A DNA stretch of 34,509 nt from positions 1 through 34,509 of the forward strand of contig NZ_MUHF01000034.1 in NCBI RefSeq assembly GCF_002217435.1, in the 5' to 3' direction. Under the pieces are notes generated by a model. It saw only the letters and a program-made list of their open reading frames with translations. It was not told the origin of the DNA and made no database searches. The position numbers and the translations under genes were made by a program. The first letter of the stretch is position 1; every line of letters starts with the position of its first letter. This document shows positions 24,003 through 31,601 of this stretch, in pieces. Source of the stretch: Flavobacterium reichenbachii. Its GTDB lineage: Bacteria > Bacteroidota > Bacteroidia > Flavobacteriales > Flavobacteriaceae.

Positions 24003-24037
24003 TTTGGAATTTGGAACTTAAAAATTGGAATTTTTAA
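24003..24037. repeat. Degenerate heptamer repeat TTTGGAA
   Basis: Successive 7-base units read TTTGGAA, TTTGGAA, CTTAAAA, ATTGGAA, TTTTTAA. The phase of seven is kept through the degenerate units. It abuts the stop of the gene at 24041. Confidence 0.6.
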
Positions 24038-24040
24038 AAT

Positions 24041-24367
24041 TTATCCGATGCTTTTAAACCATTTTTGAAACAGTCCTCCAACTAAGGGAATTGGTTTCAT
24101 TTGGCCTTGAATAGCTGTGAAAATTCCATATGTCCAAAGAATCGAAATACAGATCCACATCGGAAAAGTGATGAAAAAACTGTCAAAATTGCTGATAATT
24201 GCTCCGAAAGAAATGAAGGTTAAAGACAATCCTAAAGCCTGACGGATATGAAAAGAAGCAAAACTGTTTTTGTTCTCAGAATTCATGCTCATGGCAATCA
24301 AAACGCCAATAATTAAAATATAACTTGTAATAGCGATAGATTTTCCTTCTTCGATTGTGTTGTTCAT
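24041..24367 (-). CDS. Small membrane protein (DUF4870/Tic20-like)
   Basis: This inner-membrane protein has 108 residues from the ATG at 24367 and about three helices: SIAITSYILIIGVLIAMSM, then a segment with FASFHIRQALGLSLTFIS, then FPMWICISILWTYGIFTAI. The FHxRQA motif and the PLVGGLFQKWF ending are typical of the DUF4870 / Tic20-like group. A longer frame starts at a TTG inside the previous gene; the ATG lies 4 bases after that gene's stop, giving a tight operon junction. Function is unknown. Confidence 0.8.
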   Translation of the reverse strand: MNNTIEEGKSIAITSYILIIGVLIAMSMNSENKNSFASFHIRQALGLSLTFISFGAIISNFDSFFITFPMWICISILWTYGIFTAIQGQMKPIPLVGGLFQKWFKSIG

Positions 24368-24371
24368 TGTA

Positions 24372-25622
24372 TTATTTTGTGACAAGTTGATTTTGATTTA
24401 AAATTCCATAAACCGAACCTTTAATTTCAGTTCCTAAAAAAGCAGAATTTTTAGATTTTGAAAGGATATTTTCTTTCGTAAAAGTTGATTTTCCTTCTGG
24501 TGTAAAAAAAGTAAAATTGGCTTTTGCACCTTCTTCAATTGTATTATTTTCGAGACCAAAAATAGCTCTTCCTGCAGTTAATTTTGCAACTATAGTTTCA
24601 AGAGGTAAAACTGTTAATAAAGCTCCAAAAGCACTTTCTAAACCAATTGTTCCATTTTTAGCGGTATCAAATTCCATTTTTTTGAATTCAATATCAATCG
24701 GATTATGGTCTGATGTAATTATATCTATAGTTCCGTCAGCAATTCCGTTTAATAAAGCCTGCCTGTCTACTTCTGTTCTCAATGGCGGCGTTACTTTAAA
24801 GCGAGTATCAAAACCGTCCAATTTTTCATCGGTTAAAACCAAATGATGTACAGAAGCACTCGTCGTTACATTTAAACCTTTTTCCTTGGCTTCTCTTATT
24901 AATTGAACGGATTTTGCTGTAGAAATAGTGGGAATATGTAGTTTACCTCCCGTATATTCTAATAAAAATAAGTTTCTTGAGATTTGAAGTTCTTCTGCTA
25001 AATTTGGAATTCCTTTCAAGCCTAGTCTTGTAGAAACAATTCCTTCATTGGCAACGCCGTTTCCTTTTATGTTAGGATCTTGCGAATAAGCAATCACTAA
25101 TCCGTCAAAATCCTGAACATACTGCAAAGCAATTTTTACGAGGTTTGCATTGTCGATACTTTTGTTATAATCTCCAAAAGCAATAGCTCCTGCTTTTTTC
25201 ATATCGTAAAGCTCTGCCATATCTTTTCCTTCGCTGGCTTTTGTTAAAGCGCCAATTGGAAAAATTTCTGCTGCAAAACCGTTTGCTTTATTTTTTACAA
25301 AATTTACCTGAGACTGATTATCAATAATAGGGAAGGAGTTAGGTTGTAAAGCAATTGCAGTGAAACCGCTTTTTGCAGCAACATTTAATCCATTTGCAAT
25401 AGTTTCTCTGTCTTCATAACCTGGTTCTCCAAGAGAAACACTGCTGTCAAACCAGCCTTGAGAAACATGAAGATCATCAAATCGTACTATCGCTGCATCA
25501 TCATTAGGAAGTGAAACTCCTATTTTTTCTATTAAACCATCTGCAATTAAAAGATCAACGGTCTGATTATGAAACGGACTTTTTGAGTCTATAATTTTGG
25601 CGCTCTTGATGATTATTTTCAT
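24372..25622 (-). CDS. Dihydroorotase homologue without its metal ligands (PyrC-like, probably inactive)
   Basis: This 416-residue member of the amidohydrolase superfamily is nearest to class I dihydroorotase. Family marks are the N-terminal beta sandwich (IIIKSAKIID), ATGALTK-like GALTKASEGKDMAEL, KVTPPLR, the SDHNP motif with D305, and GLESAFG. The canonical DxHxHxREPG is here DSSVSLGEPG (59-68): both metal-binding histidines are serine (S61, S63) and the substrate-binding arginine is glycine (G65). The region of the histidine in HCED reads AYSQD, and the HISH-type motif reads HIPTIST with T232 in place of His. It therefore cannot bind zinc in the normal way. Inactive homologues (PyrC' of Pseudomonas) hold aspartate transcarbamoylase in a complex; a similar role is inferred. 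It lies downstream of the BatA gene and 4 bases before the next gene. Confidence 0.85.
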   Translation of the reverse strand: MKIIIKSAKIIDSKSPFHNQTVDLLIADGLIEKIGVSLPNDDAAIVRFDDLHVSQGWFDSSVSLGEPGYEDRETIANGLNVAAKSGFTAIALQPNSFPIIDNQSQVNFVKNKANGFAAEIFPIGALTKASEGKDMAELYDMKKAGAIAFGDYNKSIDNANLVKIALQYVQDFDGLVIAYSQDPNIKGNGVANEGIVSTRLGLKGIPNLAEELQISRNLFLLEYTGGKLHIPTISTAKSVQLIREAKEKGLNVTTSASVHHLVLTDEKLDGFDTRFKVTPPLRTEVDRQALLNGIADGTIDIITSDHNPIDIEFKKMEFDTAKNGTIGLESAFGALLTVLPLETIVAKLTAGRAIFGLENNTIEEGAKANFTFFTPEGKSTFTKENILSKSKNSAFLGTEIKGSVYGILNQNQLVTK

Positions 25623-25660
25623 ATGTAGATATATTTATTTTAAATGAAAGTCTAATTTTT

Positions 25661-25797
25661 AAACACATAGAAACATAGATTTCTCCTTTATTTATCTGAG
25701 GTAAAAATAAATGACACATCATTTACACATAGCTATGTGATTTTTTAGTTAATGAAACTCCTTTTTTAAGTTTTAAAAACTATGTTTCTGTGTGTTT
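25661..25797. repeat. Palindromic element with inner palindrome (about 137 bp)
   Basis: The outer arms AAACACATAGAAACATAG (25661-25678) and its complement (25780-25797) differ at one base. In the middle is the perfect palindrome CACATAGCTATGTG (25726-25739), which repeats the CATAG core of the arms. It has no coding capacity. It occupies the whole gap between the BatA-like gene and the dihydroorotase homologue and may affect read-through. Confidence 0.75.
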
Positions 25798-25825
25798 TAT
25801 TTATCTTTAAATAAAACTTTACGTT

Positions 25826-27754
25826 TTACTTCATGAATTTTATAATGGCCATTTCTAATGCTAAAAATAACAGTGCAAAGATAACAAACCATTTCCAAAT
25901 TTGGCTGTCAGTCCGCTCAGTTTGCAGTGTATTAAAAATAGTTGAAATCGTATCTGCGGTTTTAAAATCTGAAATTACACTTGTATTGACCAGACTTAAA
26001 TCGCTCTCGCTTCTGTTATAATTGAAACTCAGGTTTTCTACCCAATTTTTTTTATCAAAAATACCGTAATTTCCAGCAGTTTCAGGAAAGTCATTAAATG
26101 TTAATTTGACTTTGTTGTTCATTATCTGCTGAATTGGAATAAACGAATCTTTGTTTCCTTTTACTTCTAAAATCGCATCTTTAGTCAATAAAACATCAGC
26201 AAAATAAGGCTTATTACTGCCAATTGTTAAAGCACTAACACCAGTTTTCTGGTTGTTCTGACCCATTTTGTAAAAAAGCGGCACAATTAAAGGAGATTGC
26301 TGAAAGTTTGAATTGACAGAATTAATCGGCGCAGTAAAAATGGTAATTCCAGAAACGGGACTTTGAATCGCAGTGACAAACGGCGTTTGGTCGTCATAAG
26401 ATAATACAGCTGGATAAGGGCTTAATACATTAAAAGATTTCGCTGTTTTTGGATATTGGAAATTTGTTATTTTATTCTCAAAAACACCTGAAAATAAAGG
26501 ATGGTCAAAATTAATTTTGGTGATTAATTTGCTTCCAGTCTCAATATTTTTAAATTGAATTTTTCCAAAATTCCCTAAAAGAGTATTCAAATTTGTGATC
26601 GAACTTTTTTCGGACGGAATAATTACCAAGTTACCGCCTTTAGCAGTAAAAGCTTTTAAGGTAGTCTGCAAAGCTTGAGGAACTTCTTCTAATTCGTTTA
26701 AAATAATAGTATTTTGCTTTTCTAAACTATTGTAATCTAAACTGTTAAGAGGGTAATTGTTGTAATTGAATTCTGCCGGAGTGTAAATTCTCGATAAGAA
26801 ATTACTTTTTTCAGCATCTCCAATGCTTATTACATTCGTTTTTTTGGTTTTAGAAATGCTAAAGTAAAGTTTGTTATCATAAGTTAGGCCATTGTCTTCA
26901 ATAGATACATAACCATGAAAAGCTTCTTTTGGAATTGTAAAATTTACTTTCTTTTTCTTAGCATCAAATTTAATAATCGTTTTGGCAATCAGTTTGCTCT
27001 GATTGTAAAGTGCTATAGGAACTGGTTTAAAATCTTCACCGTAAGCCGATAAACTCACGCCAATTTCATAAAAATTTTCCAAAGTCTGGTTGATAAAAAC
27101 ACTGTCAATTGCAATGTTATTTTTTTGTTCTGCTTCTGGAACTATAAAATAAGGTTTCTCGTCAGAATCTAGATTTTTTACATCTTTTTCTTCCAGTCCG
27201 ACGGCATCTGTAATGATCACTATATCTTTTTTATGTGCAGATTTATGTGCTTTTATTTTAGCGGTTATAGCCGAAAGTTCAAATGGCGACGCACTGTATT
27301 TTAAATTTTGGAGTGCACTTTTAGACGATCTAATATCGGTATTCCAATAGTTTTCAGTATTTGTGAGTAAAGAAAATTGTGCGGTTTCTGGTGTGTTTTC
27401 TAATAATTCCTGAACTGCACGCTTTAGTAATTCGCCTTTTTTGCCTTTCGCCTGCATACTGAATGAATTGTCTAAAACAATATACATTTCGTTTGATGCA
27501 TTTTTACTGTCTTTTGCTTCAAAAAAAGGCTGGGCAAAAGCCAATATTACAAAAGTAAGCAGCAGAAGGCGTGTGGCTAATAATAATCTTTTTTTGATTT
27601 TTGAACTTTTACGTGTCTGTACAGCAAGTTCTTTCAGGAAGCGCACATTCGTGAAGAATGAAGTTTTAAAACGTCTTAATTGAAATAAATGAACCAAAAT
27701 TGGAACAATCAATAAAAACAGAAAGTATAGAATTTCGGGATGTTTAAAATGCAT
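25826..27754 (-). CDS. BatA-type membrane protein with von Willebrand factor A domain
   Basis: This 642-residue inner-membrane protein has two N-terminal helices (about 7-25 and 59-76), the BatA N-terminal domain signature (FKHPEILYFLFLLIVPILVH). A VWA domain follows with an intact MIDAS start DNSFS (D95, S97, S99). Next come a long beta-rich periplasmic region and a C-terminal helix (about 619-640). Proteins of this type in Bacteroidota are linked to aerotolerance (Bat) loci or to glutamine amidotransferase-like domains. Here no moxR/bat partner lies adjacent, so it is an isolated relative. It has its own -7 box at 27805-27812 and heads the minus-strand run toward the dihydroorotase homologue. 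Confidence 0.85.
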   Translation of the reverse strand: MHFKHPEILYFLFLLIVPILVHLFQLRRFKTSFFTNVRFLKELAVQTRKSSKIKKRLLLATRLLLLTFVILAFAQPFFEAKDSKNASNEMYIVLDNSFSMQAKGKKGELLKRAVQELLENTPETAQFSLLTNTENYWNTDIRSSKSALQNLKYSASPFELSAITAKIKAHKSAHKKDIVIITDAVGLEEKDVKNLDSDEKPYFIVPEAEQKNNIAIDSVFINQTLENFYEIGVSLSAYGEDFKPVPIALYNQSKLIAKTIIKFDAKKKKVNFTIPKEAFHGYVSIEDNGLTYDNKLYFSISKTKKTNVISIGDAEKSNFLSRIYTPAEFNYNNYPLNSLDYNSLEKQNTIILNELEEVPQALQTTLKAFTAKGGNLVIIPSEKSSITNLNTLLGNFGKIQFKNIETGSKLITKINFDHPLFSGVFENKITNFQYPKTAKSFNVLSPYPAVLSYDDQTPFVTAIQSPVSGITIFTAPINSVNSNFQQSPLIVPLFYKMGQNNQKTGVSALTIGSNKPYFADVLLTKDAILEVKGNKDSFIPIQQIMNNKVKLTFNDFPETAGNYGIFDKKNWVENLSFNYNRSESDLSLVNTSVISDFKTADTISTIFNTLQTERTDSQIWKWFVIFALLFLALEMAIIKFMK

Positions 27755-27804
27755 TATGCCTTGATTTTACTTCACAAAGTTTTGCCTTTAGTAAAGTTGC
27801 TGGT

Positions 27805-27812
27805 CAAAAATA
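27805..27812 (-). promoter_or_regulatory. -7 box of the BatA-like gene
   Basis: On the minus strand this reads TATTTTTG, matching TAnnTTTG, about 50 bases before the ATG at 27754. No clear -33 element. Confidence 0.4.
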
Positions 27813-28004
27813 CAAATTTGTTTTTTTATTTGAACGATATAAGTTACTTAAGTTCGTAGTACTTAAAGTGTACTAAAATTCAATCTAATTTTTTTATGGA
27901 TTCGAAAAATTTTCAAATAATAAGATCTGAATAATATAAGTTTTGAAATTTGATTTATAACGAAGAAACAATATTATTACCTATTTTAGCATATTCAAAA
28001 AATA

Positions 28005-29126
28005 ATGAAAAATATGAAGAGATTATATATGCTGTTGTTTTCAGCTGTAACTTTTACAACTGTTCAAGCTCAAAGTAAATTTAATTTATTAGTAGGAACC
28101 TATACAAATACTTGTGCAAGCAAAGGAATTTACATTTATGAATTTGATGCTGCATCAGGAAATTTTACTCTTAAAAATACTACTGAAGGAGTTATCAGCC
28201 CAAGTTATTTATCTGTCTCAGAAAACAATAAATTTCTTTATGCTGTAAACGAAAACGGAAATCAAAGTAATGTAAGCGCTTTTAGTTATGATTCAAAAGC
28301 TGGTAAACTTAAGTTGCTGAACTCAAATTCTTCTTTAGGCGCTGATCCTTGCCATTTAATTAACGACAGTAAAAATGTAATTGCTGCCAATTATTCGGGC
28401 GGAAGCATTGCAGTATTTAAAAAGAATGCTGACGGAAGTATCACAGAAGGACAACAGTTGATTCAGCATGAAGGAAAAGGACCTAATGAGGCGCGTCAGG
28501 AAAAAGCGCACGTGCATATGGTTGTTTTTTCTCCAGACAAGAAATTTGTTTTGTCGAATGATTTAGGGCAGGATAAAATTTTTATTTATAAATATAATGC
28601 CGGAGCAGCACATGAAGTTCTGACTTTAAAAAGTACAGTTGACGTGAAAAAAGGAAGCGGGCCAAGACATTTAACCTTTAGTAAAGATGGTAAATTTGTT
28701 TATTTGGTTCAGGAGCTGGACGGAACTTTAACAACGTTTTCTTATGATAAAAGCGGCAGTTTAAAGCTTTTGAAAGAAACCAACATTATTCCAAAAGATT
28801 TTAAAGGCGCAAATAGTTCTGCTGCAATAAAAATTTCGCCCGACGGAAAATTTTTATATGTTTCAGACCGTGGAGATGTCAACATGCTTTCTGTTTATAA
28901 AATACTTGCAACAGGAAATATAGAATTGGTAGAGCAGGTAAGTACTTTAGGAAAAGGACCAAGAGATTTTGCAATTGATCCTACAGGTAATTATCTTTTG
29001 GCAGGACATCAATATACTAATGATATCATTATTTTCAAAAGAGATAAAGTTACAGGAAAGCTTAAAAACAGCGGAAAGAAAATTGAATTGTGCTCGCCTG
29101 TTGGGTTGTTGTTTACAAAAATTTAA
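28005..29126 (+). CDS. Secreted lactonase-family beta-propeller (6-phosphogluconolactonase-like)
   Basis: This 373-residue protein has a signal peptide (about 1-22, ending VQAQ) and a seven-bladed propeller of the YbhE/PGL lactonase type. Family marks are LLVGTYTN near the start, SPSYLSVSENNKFLYAVNE, DPCHLINDSKNVIAANYSGG, the AHVHMVVFSPDKKFVL segment with conserved histidines, and SGPRHLTFSKDGKFVYLVQE. Cytoplasmic members hydrolyse 6-phosphogluconolactone. Export makes that substrate unlikely, so the true substrate is probably another lactone or sugar acid. Two ATGs (28005 and 28014) are both compatible with the signal peptide. It is a single-gene unit followed by the inverted-repeat element at 29134. 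Confidence 0.88.
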   Translation: MKNMKRLYMLLFSAVTFTTVQAQSKFNLLVGTYTNTCASKGIYIYEFDAASGNFTLKNTTEGVISPSYLSVSENNKFLYAVNENGNQSNVSAFSYDSKAGKLKLLNSNSSLGADPCHLINDSKNVIAANYSGGSIAVFKKNADGSITEGQQLIQHEGKGPNEARQEKAHVHMVVFSPDKKFVLSNDLGQDKIFIYKYNAGAAHEVLTLKSTVDVKKGSGPRHLTFSKDGKFVYLVQELDGTLTTFSYDKSGSLKLLKETNIIPKDFKGANSSAAIKISPDGKFLYVSDRGDVNMLSVYKILATGNIELVEQVSTLGKGPRDFAIDPTGNYLLAGHQYTNDIIIFKRDKVTGKLKNSGKKIELCSPVGLLFTKI

Positions 29127-29133
29127 TTTTTCA

Positions 29134-29258
29134 GGTTCAAAGACGCAGAGGGACAAAGGTGCAAAGGCTTCTTGCCTTTCAAGTAAAAATATAAAGGCTC
29201 AAAGATGTAGAATAAAAGTTAAAAACTTTGAACCTCTGCAACTTTGAGCCTTTGAACC
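29134..29258. repeat. Inverted-repeat element in a convergent gap (about 125 bp)
   Basis: The terminal arms are GGTTCAAAG (29134-29142) and CTTTGAACC (29250-29258). Inside are GCAGAGG (29145-29151) with CCTCTGC (29233-29239), and a hairpin AAAGGC (29163-29168) with GCCTTT (29174-29179). The unit CAAAG recurs many times. There is no coding frame. It probably ends transcription from both converging genes. Confidence 0.7.
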
Positions 29259-29269
29259 ATAGAAAAAAA

Positions 29270-30622
29270 CTATTTATTAGAATCTTTTCTTTTCTTATCT
29301 CTTGTTTTTAGCATGTTTCTATTAACAGAACCGTGTGTTTTCTTTTTTGTTTTAGAAGGGCCGCCTAAATTGACTTTTTTATTCTTTTTAGATTTTTCAT
29401 GAAAAGCTCCGTCACCTTCCAGTTTTTGTTTTTTCATTAAGAATTTTATCGGCTGTCTGTCTTTTTCAGGTTCGATTAATTTTTCTGAAATTTCAACTTC
29501 TGCTGGTAAATTGCTGATCTCGAGTTCAGTATTCATTAAAATCTCAGCTTGTATTTTAAATTCTTCTTCACGAGGCGTTACAAAACTTAAAGCAGTTCCG
29601 CTTGCATCAGCACGACCTGTACGTCCAATTCTGTGCATGTAAAGTTCTGCTAATTCCGGAAGTTCAAAATTAATTACGTGCGTGATATCAGAAATATCCA
29701 AACCTCTCGCCATAATATCTGTTGTGATCAATCCGCGAAGATTTCCTTCCTGAAATTCGGCCATTGTACTCAAACGGTAATTCTGAGATTTATTGGAGTG
29801 AATAACACCAAACTGACCTTCAAAATTTTCTTCGATGCGAGTATGAAGCATGTCCGAGATCTTTTTATTATTAACGAAGACTAAAACACGACTCATGCTT
29901 TCGTCAGTTTCCAGTAAATGTTTTAAAAGATTTACTTTGGTATTGAAATTAGGAACGTTATAAGTAATCTGTGTAATTTTTTCGAGCGGAGTTCCAGATG
30001 CAGCAAGTGTTACTTCTTCTGGAAAATCAAAAAAGTCATTCAAAACAGCATCGACTTCATCGGTCATTGTTGCAGAGAATAAAATATTCTGACGTTTGGT
30101 TTTCATCATTGCCAATAATGCAGTCAATTGTGTACGGAAACCAAGGTTCAGCATTTCGTCGAATTCATCAATTACTAATTTTTGAGTTTCGTCAAAACGC
30201 ACAACAGCGTCTAAAGCTAAATCCATTGTTCTTCCCGGTGTGCCTACCAAAATATCAACACCTTCGTACATGGCTTTTTTCTGCGTATTGATGTTTACAC
30301 CTCCAAAAATACCAATTGTTTTAACCGACATGTATTTGGTTAATTTCTCAACTTCTTCTACAACTTGCACTACTAATTCACGAGTAGGAACCAATATTAC
30401 AATTTTTGGCGTATTGGTGTTTGTAAATTTGTACAGCTTAAGAAGCGGTAATAAATATGCAAATGTTTTACCAGTACCAGTCTGTGCAATTCCCATCATG
30501 TCACGGCCGGACATAATCACAGAAAAGGATTTTTCCTGAATAGGAGTTGGCGTAACAAAACCTAATTCGTCGATGGCTTTTTGCAGTGATTTTGGAAGAT
30601 TGAATTTTTCGAAAGTACTCAT
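29270..30622 (-). CDS. DEAD-box ATP-dependent RNA helicase with DEFD motif II
   Basis: This 450-residue RNA helicase is probably involved in ribosome assembly or RNA decay. Q-motif FVTPTPIQ is followed by motif I AQTGTGKT (46-53), Ia PTREL (79-83), Ib TPGR (128-131), motif II DEFD (152-155), motif III SAT (183-185) and motif VI HRIGRTGR (about 330-337). Motif II has Phe where the family has Ala. The C-terminal tail of about 65 residues is strongly basic and probably binds RNA. It has a -7 box at 30640-30647 just before the ATG, and is monocistronic. Confidence 0.93.
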   Translation of the reverse strand: MSTFEKFNLPKSLQKAIDELGFVTPTPIQEKSFSVIMSGRDMMGIAQTGTGKTFAYLLPLLKLYKFTNTNTPKIVILVPTRELVVQVVEEVEKLTKYMSVKTIGIFGGVNINTQKKAMYEGVDILVGTPGRTMDLALDAVVRFDETQKLVIDEFDEMLNLGFRTQLTALLAMMKTKRQNILFSATMTDEVDAVLNDFFDFPEEVTLAASGTPLEKITQITYNVPNFNTKVNLLKHLLETDESMSRVLVFVNNKKISDMLHTRIEENFEGQFGVIHSNKSQNYRLSTMAEFQEGNLRGLITTDIMARGLDISDITHVINFELPELAELYMHRIGRTGRADASGTALSFVTPREEEFKIQAEILMNTELEISNLPAEVEISEKLIEPEKDRQPIKFLMKKQKLEGDGAFHEKSKKNKKVNLGGPSKTKKKTHGSVNRNMLKTRDKKRKDSNK

Positions 30623-30639
30623 TTACATTAAATTTTGTG

Positions 30640-30647
30640 CAAATGTA
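30640..30647 (-). promoter_or_regulatory. -7 box of the helicase gene
   Basis: On the minus strand this reads TACATTTG, matching TAnnTTTG, 17 bases before the ATG at 30622. It predicts a very short leader. Confidence 0.45.
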
Positions 30648-30666
30648 CGTTAAATTCATGGTTTCT

Positions 30667-30694
30667 TTATCAGATTCTTAAAAGGATCTGATAA
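30667..30694 (-). terminator. Hairpin after the TIGR02757 gene
   Basis: TTATCAGATTC (30667-30677) pairs with GGATCTGATAA (30684-30694), with one G-U pair. The T tail on the minus strand is poor, so it may be a weak terminator between this gene and the helicase promoter. Confidence 0.5.
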
Positions 30695-30724
30695 TTTATT
30701 GTTCTAACTATTTAATTTTCAATA

Positions 30725-31489
30725 TTAAAAGCCTTCAAAAACACCTAATCCAAATAATGCAAAATCGTATTTTACAGGATCTTGAGCATCCATTTGGCGG
30801 AGTTTAAGGTCAAGTTCATTAAGAGCTTTTCCGTCATTTTGTTTTCGGGTCAGAATGCCCAATTTGCGGGCAACATTACCAGAATGCACGTCTAACGGAC
30901 ATGATAAAGCAGCGGGCGAAATACTTTTCCAGATTCCTAAATCGACTCCTTTAGAATCCTGGCGGACCATCCAGCGCAGATACATGTTGATGCGTTTTGC
31001 AGCAGAATTATTTAATGGGTCAGAAATATGTTTTTGAGTTCTTGGGAGATGGTCTACCTCAAAAAAAACTTTTTTAAACTCGTGAATGCTTTTTTGCAAG
31101 CTGTTTTTTTCTTGATTTTTAGCAAAAAGAGCTTCAAGGCCGTTATGGTTTTTATAGATGTTCTGCAGTGCTTTTATAAATCCGGCAAAATCATTTCCGT
31201 TGAAGGTTCTGTGTACAAAATTTTCTAATCTTGACAAATCTTCGTCAGAATGAGACATGACAAAATCATGGGGTGTATTGCCCATTAATTCCATCATTGT
31301 GTGCGAATTTTTTATAATCATTTTGCGATTTCCCCACGCAATTGTTGCGCTCAGAAAACCTGCAATTTCTATATCTTCTTTGTGACTAAATAAATGCGGG
31401 ATCTGAACAGGATCACTTTCTATGAAATCCTGATTGTTATATTGAATTACTTTTTCGTCGAGAAAATCTTTGAGTTCTTTTTGAGTCAT
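30725..31489 (-). CDS. TIGR02757/DUF2400 family protein
   Basis: This 254-residue soluble protein matches the TIGR02757 (DUF2400) family of unknown function. Recognisable conserved stretches are DPVQIPHLFSHKEDIEIAGF followed by LSATIAWGNRK, NSAAKRINMYLRWMVRQDS, and SCPLDVHSGNVARKLG near the C-terminus. The last contains a His and Asp arrangement (PLDVH) resembling helix-hairpin-helix DNA glycosylases, whose fold the family may share. It ends in FALFGLGVFEGF. It is transcribed from 31489 downward, with the repeat element 31522-31600 on its upstream side. No partner gene is evident. Confidence 0.85.
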   Translation of the reverse strand: MTQKELKDFLDEKVIQYNNQDFIESDPVQIPHLFSHKEDIEIAGFLSATIAWGNRKMIIKNSHTMMELMGNTPHDFVMSHSDEDLSRLENFVHRTFNGNDFAGFIKALQNIYKNHNGLEALFAKNQEKNSLQKSIHEFKKVFFEVDHLPRTQKHISDPLNNSAAKRINMYLRWMVRQDSKGVDLGIWKSISPAALSCPLDVHSGNVARKLGILTRKQNDGKALNELDLKLRQMDAQDPVKYDFALFGLGVFEGF

Positions 31490-31521
31490 GTTTAAAATGA
31501 AAGTTCTTGAAATACGTAAAG

Positions 31522-31600
31522 TCCTAGCCCTGATAGAAGCGACATCCTTTTTGTTTTTTCTTTAAAAACAAAAAGATAAAGCGGATAGCAGGAAACAGCT
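31522..31600. repeat. Intergenic hairpin element (about 79 bp)
   Basis: CTTTTTGTTTTT (31548-31559) pairs exactly with AAAAACAAAAAG (31565-31576) around a 5-base loop. The flanks contain GC-richer, partly related blocks: AGCCCTGATAGAAGCGACAT on one side, and GATAAAGCGGATAGCAGGA on the other. Related sequence is common between genes of flavobacteria as far as I recall. It may end the LolD-like transcript. Confidence 0.65.
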
Positions 31601-31601
31601 T

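Noticed and set aside
28005..29126. Assignment as the pentose-phosphate 6-phosphogluconolactonase
   Set aside because: A clear signal peptide sends the protein out of the cytoplasm, where that substrate would not be found.
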